Below the pieces are notes generated by a model. The model did not search any database. It was not told where the DNA came from and worked only from the letters and a program-made list of their open reading frames with translations. From contig CACYLC010000005.1 of NCBI GenBank assembly GCA_902775105.1, positions 1 through 51,700 on the forward strand: a DNA stretch of 51,700 nucleotides, given 5' to 3'. The DNA comes from Oscillospiraceae bacterium. Lineage in GTDB: Bacteria; Bacillota; Clostridia; Oscillospirales; Oscillospiraceae. Each line of letters starts with the position of its first letter. Positions within the stretch are counted from its first letter, which is position 1. Below are positions 1-8,335 of the stretch, piece by piece. Both the position numbers and the translations under genes were made by a program.

Positions 1-350
1 CTCGCTGCGTTTTGGACGAAGTGGACACGAATTGGACGGCCAGACACAATCAATTTCATGCGCCGATTTGTTATAAGACAATAGCTATTTGTTGCATTTG
101 TTGCATTTCCTGTACTTCTCAATGGCACTTAAACCGTTTTGGACGTTTTGGACGCTTTGGACGGGGGAACTGTTGAAAAACGCATTTTTCAGGGTTAGCA
201 CTTGCTTATTTTCACCGCACAACTCACCGCACAACGATGCTTTACACCGCACAACGATGATGTACGATAGGAACTTTTTTGTTCTAAAATAACTACGACA
301 ATATACGATAACGATAATTATTTGAACAAATATGACATATATTTTATTAC
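1..350. other. Terminal segment of a presumed integrative element, non-coding as seen
   Basis: This AT-richer stretch precedes the tRNA-derived att copy at 351-392. I see no convincing gene in it. It holds short direct repeats based on TTGGACG (11-18, 31-38 and three tandem copies at 137-163) and a doubled GTTGCATTT around 91-108. Read on the minus strand, the tandem copies give a Val-Gln-Asn repeat, which could be the tail of a gene, but no start is present. That it is the end of an element is inferred from the adjacent tRNA fragment; integrase and other element genes would lie left of the window. Confidence 0.4.
137..163. repeat. Three tandem 9-bp repeats, (T/C)TTTGGACG
   Basis: Copies at 137-145 (TTTTGGACG), 146-154 (TTTTGGACG) and 155-163 (CTTTGGACG). 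Related single copies lie at 11-18 and 31-38. They could be iteron-like or end repeats of the presumed mobile element, or part of a coding tail on the minus strand. Confidence 0.6.
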
Positions 351-392
351 TCGTAATGAGAAGGTTGTCAGTTCGATTCTGACCATCAGCTT
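351..392 (+). other. att site: copy of the 3' half of a tRNA-Thr(CGT) gene
   Basis: The segment reads as a tRNA from the anticodon onwards. The anticodon is CGT at 352-354, followed by AA and the 3' anticodon strand TGAGA. A 5-nt variable loop follows. The T arm is perfect: GTCAG (367-371), TTCGATT loop, CTGAC (379-383). The 3' acceptor strand is CATCAGC (384-390). The sequence to the left has no matching D arm or 5' acceptor strand, so this is a half-gene. Integrases commonly use the tRNA 3' half as the attachment site, leaving an intact tRNA at one end of the element and this truncated copy at the other. The intact gene should therefore lie left of the window. Confidence 0.7.
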
Positions 393-395
393 GAT

Positions 396-434
396 AAATC
401 CCGCCGATTTCTTTGGAAATCGGCGGGATTTTAT
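396..434 (+). terminator. Intrinsic terminator of the original tRNA-Thr locus
   Basis: Arms 396-410 and 417-431 pair almost perfectly (AAATCCCGCCGATTT with its complement) around a 6-nt loop, followed by TTTATTT. The position directly after the tRNA 3' end fits the native tRNA terminator remaining on the host side of the junction. Confidence 0.8.
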
Positions 435-441
435 TTAAAAA

Positions 442-559
442 AGTCAAGACCACCACTTCAAGTGGAGGTCTTGACTAGGCCCCTGTAAGGGGCAGATTGC
501 TAGCTCGCCTTAAAGGCGGTGTCGAAAGCACGTTATCGGAGGCTTTTTCTGTCAGCCTC
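442..559. other. Array of four hairpins, possible mobile-element end or structured RNA
   Basis: Four hairpins follow one another with little spacer. First, 442-451 pairs with 467-476 (10 bp), then one mismatch and 5 more bp with a 3-nt loop. Second, GCCCC 479-483 pairs with GGGGC 489-493. Third, CGCC 506-509 pairs with GGCG 515-518. Fourth, GAGGCT 539-544 pairs with AGCCTC 554-559. No ORF explains the segment. The layout resembles the structured ends of IS200/IS605-type elements or their guide RNAs, but no transposase or TnpB is present; that comparison is inference. Confidence 0.5.
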
Positions 560-613
560 TACGCTTCTGTTTATTCCATTCTCCCCGGCACAGCCGGGGT
601 TGGAGCACATGAA

Positions 614-1600
614 TTATGCTGTCTCAAAGCTCCACAAATTCCTGATCTGATCGCTGAACTCGTCAAAGCTCCATGTCCGTGCGCTGTTTTCCGGACTGTT
701 TGGATCCCGGATGATAAAGCCGCTGTCGTTATGTCCCGCAATGACAATGTAATGACCGTTGTCGGTAAAGTTGCCGGGCCCCATGGCACAGACCACCAGC
801 TTGCCCTCCTCCAAAGAGGCGATGATCTTATTCTCATCCAAAGGCAGTTCCTTGCTGACCACGCCGAAGTTGACACAGGCCTGACTCATCAGCGTCCACG
901 CGGAGCCGGAGCCGCTGACGTAATAACCGTTCTCCTGCGCATAATTTGCAACAGAGAGCGGGTCGTTGTCATGCCAGCCGGTGAAATAGAGTGAAATCAT
1001 GGAAAGGCAGGTCGGCCCACAGCCGGTGCAGCCCAGCATTCCGTCTCCGTAGGTCTCGTAGCCCCAGCGGGTGTCCCACTGAATGAGCAGCGGCACCGTA
1101 TCCTGACGTCCCTCCTCCGAGAGGTCGATCTCCCGGTGGATGCCCATACGGTCATAGTCCGGATAAGAGGCGGCAAAGGGCATAGCCTGCGGATAGCGAA
1201 TGACAAACTCCAGCAGTTCTTCCGGATAGAGGTCAATGTTCCGCAGCACATAGGCAGCCTCGGGATAGCTGTCCAACAGGGCATAGAGCTGGCCGCCGTA
1301 GCCCGTGTCCCCGGCAAACTGAGTCAGGCCGCTGTCGGTAATGGGCGTCTGAGTATCCGGGGTATCTGTGCCATTCTCCCCGTCCTCTGTCTGTTCAGAT
1401 GCGCCGCCTCCTACGGTCACTGTGGGAGCCTCTTCCTTTTCCGCTCCGCCCGAGAAGAGATGAACCAGCCGCACCAAGCCGGAGACGGTCATCACAAATG
1501 CCAAAACGAAGGCCAGTCCAAACATGGCCAGCTCCAGCACCGACCAGCTGCTCCGCCGCACCCGGCGCTTTTTGGGGGTCTGCTCCCGGGTTTGCTCCAT
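614..1600 (-). CDS. Membrane-anchored C39-like (papain-fold) cysteine peptidase
   Basis: A 328-residue protein with a short basic cytoplasmic N-terminus, one membrane helix at about residues 19-45, an acidic, Thr-rich linker and a C-terminal extracellular C39_2-type peptidase domain. Visible catalytic elements are the cysteine in GCGPTCLSM, the histidine in GHYIVI and the Asp/Asn in IRDPNS. Such proteins cut peptides or cell-envelope proteins outside the membrane; the substrate is unknown. I chose ATG at 1600 over one at 1663 because AAAGAG lies just upstream and the extra 21 residues look non-coding. It has no operon partner: a terminator separates it from glmS. It lies beside the att junction. 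Confidence 0.8.
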   Translation of the reverse strand: MEQTREQTPKKRRVRRSSWSVLELAMFGLAFVLAFVMTVSGLVRLVHLFSGGAEKEEAPTVTVGGGASEQTEDGENGTDTPDTQTPITDSGLTQFAGDTGYGGQLYALLDSYPEAAYVLRNIDLYPEELLEFVIRYPQAMPFAASYPDYDRMGIHREIDLSEEGRQDTVPLLIQWDTRWGYETYGDGMLGCTGCGPTCLSMISLYFTGWHDNDPLSVANYAQENGYYVSGSGSAWTLMSQACVNFGVVSKELPLDENKIIASLEEGKLVVCAMGPGNFTDNGHYIVIAGHNDSGFIIRDPNSPENSARTWSFDEFSDQIRNLWSFETA

Positions 1601-1743
1601 GGTTATCACACTCTTTTCTATCGTTCGGCGGCAGTTGGCCTGCGCCGGGACATAAATCTGCACAATTCGCCAATGTACGATGACATTATAGCATCATTTC
1701 CCTCATTCACACAAGGGCTGACTGCTTAAATTTATCTGAAAGT

Positions 1744-1779
1744 GAAAATCCACCGCCCATCCGTTGGGACAGGCGGTGG
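1744..1779 (-). terminator. Terminator after glmS
   Basis: CCACCGCC (1750-1757) pairs with GGCGGTGG (1772-1779); on the minus strand the hairpin is followed by ATTTTCA. It lies about 13 bp after the glmS stop. Confidence 0.75.
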
Positions 1780-1792
1780 ACTGATGGATCGG

Positions 1793-3625
1793 TTATTCCA
1801 CGGTGACGCTCTTGGCCAGATTTCTCGGCTTGTCAATGTCGCAGTCACGCTGCAGTGCCACATAATAGGCAAACAGCTGCAGCGGCACCACCGCCAGAGA
1901 CGGCAGCAGCAGCGGGTGGGTGTCCGGGATGGTGATGACTGCGTCCGCCACCTTTGCCATCTGCTCCTGTCTGGACTCGGTAGTCAGCGCCAGTACGGTG
2001 GCCCCCCGGCTCTTGACCTCCACGATGTTGCTCACCGCCTTGTCAAACAGGGGGGCGTAGGTGGCAAGCGCAATTACCAGCGTACCCGGTTCAATGAGGG
2101 AGATGGTACCGTGCTTCAGCTCGCCGGCGGCGTAGGCCTCGGAGTGGATGTAGGAGATCTCCTTCAGCTTCAGGGAGCCCTCCAGACCCATGGCATAGTC
2201 CAGATTCCGTCCGATAAAGAAGATGGACTCATGGTTGAAGAACTGAGAGGCATAGTACTGGATGTCCTCAATATCACCCAGCACCTCCTCCATCTGAGTG
2301 GGGAGCAGGTGGATCTGGCGCAGCAGCCCCTCCCGCGCGCCGTCCGGCAGGGTGCCCAGCACCTGAGTGAAGTAGACGCCCAAAAGCGTCAGAACAATGA
2401 GCTGGCTGGAGTAGGCCTTGGTGGTTGCCACGGCGATCTCCGGGCCTGCCCAGGTGTAGAGCACATCGTCAGACTCCTTGGCAATACTGCTTCCCACCAC
2501 ATTGACGATGCCCAGAGTCTTGGCGCCCAGTCGCCTGGCCTCCCGCAGGGCAGCCATGGTATCCAGCGTCTCGCCGGACTGGCTGATGACGATGACCAGA
2601 GAGTTCTCGTCAATAATGGGACTGGCATAGCGGAACTCAGAGGCCAGCGCCACATCCACCGGCTTGCGCAGGAGTCCCTCCAGAATGTACTTCCCCACCA
2701 TGCCCACATGGTACGAAGATCCGCAGGCCACGATACAGATGCGGCTGAGCTGACGGATAAAATCGTCGCAAAGGTTCAGATCCTCCAGCTCCACCCTGCC
2801 ATTTTTGATTCGGGGGAAGGCCGCCTTGCGCAGCACCTCCGGCTGCTCCATAATCTCCTTGAACATAAAGTGTTCATAGCCGCCCTTTTCGGCGTCGGAG
2901 ATATCCCAGTCCACGGTAGAGCGCACCTTTTCCACCGGCTGTCTCAGATTGTTGTAGACCTGGATGCCGTCTCTGGTGATGACAGCCAGCTCCCCGTCCT
3001 CCATATAGCCCACCGTCTTGGTGTGCTTAATGAGGGCGGTGACGTCGCTGGCAATAAAGTTGCAGCCCTCGCCGTAGCCCAGCACCAGCGGGCTGTCCTT
3101 TCGGGCGGCCACCAGCTGATCCGGCTGATCGGCGCAGATGATACCCAGTGCATAAGAGCCTTCAATGCGGTGGAGCACCTTAAAGGCGGCGTCCACGATG
3201 TCGCCCTTGTAGTAATACTCCAAAAGCTGCACCACCACCTCGGTGTCCGTCTCCGAGTGGAAGATGACGCCCTGAGAGATCAGATACTCCTTGATCTCCA
3301 TGTAATTTTCGATGATGCCATTGTGGACAACAGCGATCTGCCCGGAGTTGCTGAGGTGGGGATGGGAGTTTGCGTCCGACGGCTCGCCGTGGGTGGCCCA
3401 TCGGGTGTGTCCGATGCCCACCGTGCCGGGAATGCTCCTGCCCTCGTCCGTAATGTCAGAGAGCACCTTCAGTCTGCCCTTGGCCTTGGTCAGCTGCAAG
3501 CCCTTCTCCGCGTCGTAAACCGCAAGGCCGGCGGAATCATAGCCCCGATATTCCAGCCGGGTCAGGCCGTCCAGTAGGATAGGCGCTGCCTGTTCTGTTC
3601 CCACAAAACCTACAATACCACACAT
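1793..3625 (-). CDS. glmS: Glutamine-fructose-6-phosphate aminotransferase (isomerizing)
   Basis: Makes glucosamine-6-phosphate from fructose-6-phosphate and glutamine, the entry step to peptidoglycan amino sugars. The 610-residue length matches the family. The start is fixed by the N-terminal nucleophile: MCGIVGFVG, where Cys2 becomes the glutaminase nucleophile; any upstream start would bury it. The glutaminase domain covers about residues 1-235, with the VVHNGIIENY motif. Two SIS sugar-isomerase domains follow (SQSGETLDT in the first), and the protein ends in the typical AKSVTVE tail. It lies downstream of upp on the same strand, separated by 76 bp containing a terminator. There is no room for a glmS ribozyme in that gap. 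Confidence 0.97.
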   Translation of the reverse strand: MCGIVGFVGTEQAAPILLDGLTRLEYRGYDSAGLAVYDAEKGLQLTKAKGRLKVLSDITDEGRSIPGTVGIGHTRWATHGEPSDANSHPHLSNSGQIAVVHNGIIENYMEIKEYLISQGVIFHSETDTEVVVQLLEYYYKGDIVDAAFKVLHRIEGSYALGIICADQPDQLVAARKDSPLVLGYGEGCNFIASDVTALIKHTKTVGYMEDGELAVITRDGIQVYNNLRQPVEKVRSTVDWDISDAEKGGYEHFMFKEIMEQPEVLRKAAFPRIKNGRVELEDLNLCDDFIRQLSRICIVACGSSYHVGMVGKYILEGLLRKPVDVALASEFRYASPIIDENSLVIVISQSGETLDTMAALREARRLGAKTLGIVNVVGSSIAKESDDVLYTWAGPEIAVATTKAYSSQLIVLTLLGVYFTQVLGTLPDGAREGLLRQIHLLPTQMEEVLGDIEDIQYYASQFFNHESIFFIGRNLDYAMGLEGSLKLKEISYIHSEAYAAGELKHGTISLIEPGTLVIALATYAPLFDKAVSNIVEVKSRGATVLALTTESRQEQMAKVADAVITIPDTHPLLLPSLAVVPLQLFAYYVALQRDCDIDKPRNLAKSVTVE

Positions 3626-3645
3626 GATAGAACTCCTTCTTCCAT

Positions 3646-3685
3646 GGAAAAGAGCAGGAAAAGCACCTCTTCCCTTTTCCTGCTC
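3646..3685 (-). terminator. Terminator between upp and glmS
   Basis: A 12-bp stem, GAGCAGGAAAAG (3652-3663) with CTTTTCCTGCTC (3674-3685), is followed on the minus strand by TTTTCC. It lies between the upp stop and the glmS start, so glmS needs readthrough or a promoter inside or upstream of the hairpin. Confidence 0.8.
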
Positions 3686-3701
3686 CCTTGCCTGAACTGC
3701 G

Positions 3702-4334
3702 TTATTTTGTGCCGAAGATCCGGTCTCCCGCGTCACCCAGACCGGGGACGATGTAGCCGTGATCGTTCAGCTTCTCGTCAACGGTAGCCACATAGATATC
3801 CACATCGGGATGCTGCGCCTGCATGACCTTGATCCCCTCAGGGGCGGCCAGAATGTTCATCATCTTGATATTCTTGCAGCCGTAGCCCTTCATCAGCTCC
3901 ACTGCCGCACTGGCGGAGCCGCCGGTGGCCAGCATGGGATCGACAATGATGACCTCCCGCTCGGAAATATCGGGGGGCATCTTGCAGTAATAGGTGACGG
4001 GGCTGAGGGTCTCCGGATCACGGTAGAGCCCAATGTGGCCCACCTTGGCGGAAGGCAGCATGGAGAGCATTCCGTCTACCATGCCGAGACCGGCACGGAG
4101 GATGGGGACGATGGCCACCTTTTTGCCGTCCAGCGTCTTGCAGTGGGCCACCCCCACAGGCGTCTTTACCTCAATGTCACGGGTGGCCATATCACGAGTG
4201 GCCTCGTAGCACATGAGGGCAGCGATCTCACTGATGACTGTGCGAAACTCCCGTGTGCCGGTGCGCTCATCCCGCAGAATAGCCAGCTTATGGTGGATCA
4301 GCGGATGATCAAAGATATGTACGTTGTTCGGCAT
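3702..4334 (-). CDS. upp: Uracil phosphoribosyltransferase
   Basis: Salvages uracil to UMP using PRPP. The 210-residue length is standard. Seen are the N-terminal [16 protein letters not shown] motif typical of UPRTases and the PRPP loop [11 protein letters not shown] followed by the C-terminal uracil-binding region ([13 protein letters not shown]). ATG at 4334 is preceded by AAAGGGGAAAG. The gene starts 29 bp after tsaB, so it probably ends a tsaE-tsaB-upp transcript. Confidence 0.97.
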   Translation of the reverse strand: MPNNVHIFDHPLIHHKLAILRDERTGTREFRTVISEIAALMCYEATRDMATRDIEVKTPVGVAHCKTLDGKKVAIVPILRAGLGMVDGMLSMLPSAKVGHIGLYRDPETLSPVTYYCKMPPDISEREVIIVDPMLATGGSASAAVELMKGYGCKNIKMMNILAAPEGIKVMQAQHPDVDIYVATVDEKLNDHGYIVPGLGDAGDRIFGTK

Positions 4335-4363
4335 AGTTCTTTCCCCTTTATCAGTATATTTTT

Positions 4364-5062
4364 CTATTTCCGCATCCGTTCCAGACGCTCCCGCTCCGCC
4401 TGAGAGAGACGGATATAGTTGGCGTCAAGTCCCTGAGCGTCGGTCACTTTGCCCTCCGCCGCCTGACGGAGCGCCGCTCGTGCCACGCCCCAGGCGGACT
4501 GAAAACGGAGGTGCGGGGGAGCCTGCTTGACCGCCGCTCCCGTTTGACTGCCGTAATTATAGCACAGCTCCGCCCCATCGCCAACGATAATTTGCTCTGT
4601 TTTGCCATCCAATTCCGCAAAAAGGTCGGCAAGGGCAATGGCACGATCCTCACACAAGCGGGTCAATGTCGTCCCGTCAGAGGAAAAACGGGCATTATAG
4701 ACCTGATTCCGCCGGGCGTCCATGGCGCAGAGAATCTCTCCCGGCACATGAGAAAGCTGCCACGCCATGGCCTCCAGGGTGGAGACGGCACAGCAGGGCT
4801 TTTCGGCACTCCATGCCAAACCCTTGGCGGTAGAAAGCCCGATCCGCAGCCCCGTAAATGATCCGGGCCCTGCGGCGCAGGCGATCAGGTCAATGTCCCT
4901 CAGTGCAGCACCACAGTGTTTCAGCATACTCTCGCACATGGGGAGAACGGTCTGGCTGTGGGTCAGGCCGCTGTTCTGGTAGCTCTGGGCGATGAGAAAT
5001 TCATCCTCGCAGAGGCAGACCGACGCCGCCTTGGCACTGGTCTCAATCGCCAGAATCTTCAA
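4364..5062 (-). CDS. tsaB: tRNA t6A biosynthesis protein TsaB (TTG start)
   Basis: Partner of TsaD in the threonylcarbamoyl-transferase complex that makes t6A37 in ANN-reading tRNAs. The 232-residue product begins [16 protein letters not shown] and has [22 protein letters not shown], both diagnostic of the ASKHA-fold TsaB family. A longer frame with an ATG at 5173 exists, but its extra residues are the tsaE gene read out of frame. The start is best placed at TTG 5062, whose TTGA overlaps the tsaE TGA stop. This translational coupling fits the joint function. Downstream is upp. Confidence 0.93.
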   Translation of the reverse strand: MKILAIETSAKAASVCLCEDEFLIAQSYQNSGLTHSQTVLPMCESMLKHCGAALRDIDLIACAAGPGSFTGLRIGLSTAKGLAWSAEKPCCAVSTLEAMAWQLSHVPGEILCAMDARRNQVYNARFSSDGTTLTRLCEDRAIALADLFAELDGKTEQIIVGDGAELCYNYGSQTGAAVKQAPPHLRFQSAWGVARAALRQAAEGKVTDAQGLDANYIRLSQAERERLERMRK

Positions 5063-5487
5063 AGCCCCATCACCCCCGTGATCGTAATTTGGCGCTCGTC
5101 CTCCGACGCGCCCCGGCGGAGATCCACCCGGACAGTATCCTCGTCCCACAGCGCCTCCGCCCGCTCGCTCCACTCCACGGCGCAGACACCGCCCCGGGCG
5201 GGATAGTCCTCCCAGCCGATGTCATAGAGGTCATCCGCCGAGGAGAGTCGGTAGAGGTCAAAGTGGAACAGGGGCAGCCGCCCCTCCAAATGCTCGTCCA
5301 CGATGGTAAAGGTGGGAGAGGTAATGCGCTCCGTGATGCCGAGCCCTCTGGCCAGCCCCCTGGTGAAGGCAGTCTTTCCCGCCCCCAGATCTCCGGTGTA
5401 GGCGATCACCGTGCCAGGCTGCGCCAGCCGACCCAGCCGTTCGCCCAGCCGCTCCGTCTCCTCCGGCGATGCGGTCGTGTAGCGCAT
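5059..5487 (-). CDS. tsaE: tRNA t6A biosynthesis ATPase TsaE
   Basis: Small P-loop ATPase that binds TsaBD and drives t6A synthesis cycles. The 142-residue protein shows Walker A GDLGAGKTAFTRGLA, the SPTFTIV motif, a HFDLYRL segment and a WEDY/VEWSERA region typical of TsaE. ATG 5487 has a strong GGAGGAGAG ribosome-binding site. It is the first gene of the minus-strand tsaE-tsaB-upp set and is divergent from the rodA-type gene at 5633. Confidence 0.95.
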   Translation of the reverse strand: MRYTTASPEETERLGERLGRLAQPGTVIAYTGDLGAGKTAFTRGLARGLGITERITSPTFTIVDEHLEGRLPLFHFDLYRLSSADDLYDIGWEDYPARGGVCAVEWSERAEALWDEDTVRVDLRRGASEDERQITITGVMGL

Positions 5488-5570
5488 GTTCTCTCCTCCT
5501 CCCTGTTTGAATCCCTGTTTCGGTCAAGTATAGCAAGTTTTTCTGCAATTTGCAAGCGTGGCTTTCTCCC

Positions 5571-5600
5571 TTGTAATCCCTAATTGTCCCGTGCTATAAT
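5571..5600 (+). promoter_or_regulatory. Promoter for the rodA-type gene
   Basis: TTGTAA (5571-5576), 18 bp, TATAAT (5595-5600); 32 bp upstream of the ATG at 5633. Confidence 0.75.
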
Positions 5601-5632
5601 GAGAGCACATTTTTGAAAAAGGAGGGCTGCCC

Positions 5633-6811
5633 ATGTCCGCCGTGTGGGATCTGATCCACGACACCTTTGTTCAGGCCGACCATGTGCTGCTGGGACTGTG
5701 CATTGCCGTCAATCTCTTCGGCATTGCGCTGATCTATTCCGCCACCCGGTACGACCCTCTCCTTCACTCCTACCCGATGAAGCAGGCGATCGCCATGGTC
5801 ATCGGCATTCTGTTCTTCTTTGTTCTGTCCCAGCTGAATCTGGACACGGTACTGTCACGATGGCCGTGGCTCTTTGGCGCCAGCGCCCTCTTTATCGCCC
5901 TTCTGGCCGTCCCCGGCGTGGGACATACCGTAGGCGGCAACCGAAGCTGGATCGCCTTTCCCGTCTTTTCCGTTCAGCCGGCGGAGATGGTCAAGCTGAC
6001 CTTCTCCATGCTCCTTGCCAGGCAGATCGTCTCTCTCCAGCGTCGCCGGGGGATCAGCCATCCTCTCTCCGTGGCCGCCCTCTGCGCCCATCTGGGATTC
6101 TTCGTAGGGCTGATCTTCCTCGTCTCCGGAGACGCAGGCTCCGCTCTGGTCTACGTCTTTCTCTTTCTTATCATGGTCTGGGCGGGAGGCCTTCACTGGT
6201 CGTGGTTTTCGCTGGGACTGGTCACCGCCGCACTGGGCGGATCCGTGCTGTGGCTGCGTCTGCCGGAGGACAACTACTGGAAGATGCGGATCCTCGTCTG
6301 CTTCAATCACGATCTGGATCCCATGTACCGGGGTTTTCAGCAGACCCGTTCTCTTCTCGCCATTCAATCCGGCAAAGGGCTGGGCATGGGCTATCTTCAG
6401 GGCAATCTGACCCAGGCTGCCTACCGCAGCGCCCTGCCCGCCCGCCATACCGACTTCATCTTCTCCGCCTGCTGTGAAGAGCTGGGGATGTTGGGCGCTG
6501 CCGTCTTACTGTTGCTGCTGACCGCCATTATCCTCCGATGCATCTATATTGCTATACACGCCGGCTCTCCCTTTGACGGGCTTTTGGCCATCGGCTATGC
6601 CGGAATGTTTCTGGTGCAGGTGGTTTTGAATGTGGGAATGTGCCTGTATGTGCTGCCGGTCATCGGTCTGACCTTGCCCTTTGTCAGCTACGGCGGCTCC
6701 TCCCTCATCACCGCCTATGCCGCCATGGGGATCCTGTCCGGCATCAAGCTGCGCAGTCAGCCCAGCTGGCTCCACGACCCCAAGGGAGACGGGTGGAGTA
6801 CTGAGGAATGA
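5633..6811 (+). CDS. SEDS-family peptidoglycan glycosyltransferase, RodA/FtsW type
   Basis: Polytopic membrane enzyme that polymerises lipid II during wall elongation or division. The 392-residue protein has about ten hydrophobic segments, the DHVLLGL and IYSATR start of SEDS proteins, the SVQPAEMVKL motif, ALPARHTDFIF, whose Asp corresponds to the catalytic Asp of RodA, and the C-terminal signature GLTLPFVSYGGSSLI. The HTDFIF context favours RodA over FtsW, but SpoVE/FtsW paralogues cannot be excluded from sequence reading alone. No PBP2-type partner gene is adjacent. The RBS is AAAAAGGAGGG. A bidirectional terminator follows. Confidence 0.9.
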   Translation: MSAVWDLIHDTFVQADHVLLGLCIAVNLFGIALIYSATRYDPLLHSYPMKQAIAMVIGILFFFVLSQLNLDTVLSRWPWLFGASALFIALLAVPGVGHTVGGNRSWIAFPVFSVQPAEMVKLTFSMLLARQIVSLQRRRGISHPLSVAALCAHLGFFVGLIFLVSGDAGSALVYVFLFLIMVWAGGLHWSWFSLGLVTAALGGSVLWLRLPEDNYWKMRILVCFNHDLDPMYRGFQQTRSLLAIQSGKGLGMGYLQGNLTQAAYRSALPARHTDFIFSACCEELGMLGAAVLLLLLTAIILRCIYIAIHAGSPFDGLLAIGYAGMFLVQVVLNVGMCLYVLPVIGLTLPFVSYGGSSLITAYAAMGILSGIKLRSQPSWLHDPKGDGWSTEE

Positions 6812-6823
6812 TAAACACACGAC

Positions 6824-6863
6824 AAAATGGGAGACAGCACGCATTGCGCTGTCTCCCATTTTG
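6824..6863. terminator. Bidirectional terminator between convergent genes
   Basis: AAAATGGGAGACAGC and GCTGTCTCCCATTTT flank a short loop, giving A/T tails on both sides. It lies between the SEDS gene (plus) and the DUF6273 gene (minus). Confidence 0.85.
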
Positions 6864-6867
6864 CCGG

Positions 6868-8169
6868 TTAAGGCTGGATAGATACCTGGATGACCGGCCG
6901 GACTCTGGTCTGGTCCGAAGCCTGATCGTGACCGTAGTAGTCGATGCTGCCGTCCTGATTCACAACCGCTGCGCCGCAGTCCGCCGCGCCCGGCGTCCGC
7001 AGCCACCAGCCGTAGGCCGTCGCCGAATACTTATCCTTGGCCTTTCCGTTGTCGCCCACCGCACCGAGAACCTCGGCATACGCCTGCGCCTCTTCGGCGC
7101 TGAGAATATACACCTGATCCGCAGTATCCGCTCCGCCGTCCAGTCCGTAGATGCCACCGTCACTGTGGAGAACGGGCTGAGCCAGCCGATCCCGCTCGTA
7201 CCTGAGGAAGGTCTGGGACAGGAACTCTGTATTGAGCCAGAGACGCAGCTCGCTGTCTGCCCATGTCCGCTGCTCTCCGCTGCTGTCAAAGGCACGGGCT
7301 TCGTCAAATTCCGCAATCAGCGTCACCGTATCGCCGTTGTTGTCCAGCACATACCACTTCACCAGCTTGCCGGATTCATCTTGGCCAAATTCCACAACGC
7401 TGCCGGGCTTTTGCCGGGCCAGCATGCGCCGGAAGCTCTCCTCCGCCCATGCCTCTGCTCCCCGATAGTCTCCGATCGCCCGGTATGTTTTGTATGCAGT
7501 GGCATACCAGCCTTCATCAAACAACTCCGCCGCCCGGAGGTAGCTGCACTCCGTAATCCTGTCCACGCTGTCCTCATAATTGGGGGCCTGGCGGTACCAT
7601 TTGATCGCACTGTCATAGCGCTTCAGCGCCACGCAGACCGTTCCCAGGCCGTACTGCAGCGTCTGCGTCCGGACCAGTACAGCGCCGAGCGCAAGAACGA
7701 GACAGAGCAGCAACGCCACAGCGACCCGGAGTCTGCCGGCCCGTTTCCGCAGTCGGCGGTATTGATCCACGCACATCCGCTCTGCCGCCTCGGCCTCAGG
7801 ATGGTCGGGCATACGGTTCAGCGCCTCTGCGGCATAGAGGTAGTCGTCCGGCGTTTTGGCATGATCTGCCTCCTCCATGATCTTCCGGAAGTCGGCGTCC
7901 CGCTCCTCGCTCTCCGCCCGCTCTGCCGCCGCCAGACACTCCGCAGCTCTGGCAGGGCTGTCTTTGTAGCTGCCCAGCGACTGGAATTTTTCCGCCGCCT
8001 GCCGGCACATCTGTGCCCGGTTCTGGTAGCCCACAGCCCAGCGGCTCCAGCCGAAGATCTGTTCCGCCTGTTTATATTCTTTCTCCTTTGCGCCTTCCTC
8101 CGACTTCGGATCGGGCTTCTTTGGAGACGGCGCAGCCGGTTTCTTTTTCTCCTCTGGCACCGTTTTCAT
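6868..8169 (-). CDS. DUF6273-domain membrane protein
   Basis: A 433-residue protein. The N-terminal 30 residues are Lys/Pro/Glu-rich. Residues about 30-140 form a helical, TPR-like region rich in Ala and Glu. One membrane helix follows (LRVAVALLLCLVLALGAVLV). The next helical part is again repeat-like (YDSAIKWYRQAPNYEDS, TAYKTYRAIGDYRGAE). The C-terminal part is a DUF6273 domain, recognisable by WADSELRLWLN, YGWWLRTPG and the final RVRPVIQVSIQP. DUF6273 proteins are usually extracellular; the function is unknown. The polarity (helical repeats on both sides of one helix) suggests a scaffold or sensor. It is monocistronic, with its own promoter at 8209-8236. Confidence 0.8.
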   Translation of the reverse strand: MKTVPEEKKKPAAPSPKKPDPKSEEGAKEKEYKQAEQIFGWSRWAVGYQNRAQMCRQAAEKFQSLGSYKDSPARAAECLAAAERAESEERDADFRKIMEEADHAKTPDDYLYAAEALNRMPDHPEAEAAERMCVDQYRRLRKRAGRLRVAVALLLCLVLALGAVLVRTQTLQYGLGTVCVALKRYDSAIKWYRQAPNYEDSVDRITECSYLRAAELFDEGWYATAYKTYRAIGDYRGAEAWAEESFRRMLARQKPGSVVEFGQDESGKLVKWYVLDNNGDTVTLIAEFDEARAFDSSGEQRTWADSELRLWLNTEFLSQTFLRYERDRLAQPVLHSDGGIYGLDGGADTADQVYILSAEEAQAYAEVLGAVGDNGKAKDKYSATAYGWWLRTPGAADCGAAVVNQDGSIDYYGHDQASDQTRVRPVIQVSIQP

Positions 8170-8208
8170 CCTTTCCCGCCCCGTTTCTATGGATGGGGCT
8201 GTCCCTAT

Positions 8209-8236
8209 ATTATATCGAATTTCCCGAAAAAAGCAA
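8209..8236 (-). promoter_or_regulatory. Promoter for the DUF6273 gene
   Basis: On the minus strand, TTGCTT (8236-8231), 16 bp, TATAAT (8214-8209), about 40 bp upstream of the start codon. Confidence 0.65.
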
Positions 8237-8299
8237 TGCCCCCTGGCCGTGGGCAGTTCCTCTCCATGCGAAAAGCCGTCATAAATTCTGATTTTGCCA

Positions 8300-8327
8300 T
8301 TGACAGCCGAAATTTCCGTGGTAAAAT
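8300..8327 (+). promoter_or_regulatory. Promoter for the alaS T-box transcript
   Basis: TTGACA (8300-8305), 16 bp, TAAAAT (8322-8327). Transcription would begin just before the T-box leader. Confidence 0.7.
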
Positions 8328-8335
8328 GGGAATGA

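Noticed and set aside
85..456. 123-codon minus-strand frame crossing the tRNA fragment
   Set aside because: It includes the peptide DGQNRTDNLLITS, which is simply the tRNA 3' half read on the wrong strand, a familiar artefact.
1742..3577. 611-codon plus-strand frame opposite glmS
   Set aside because: Shadow of glmS; no ribosome-binding site and a His/Gln/Leu-rich translation without domains.
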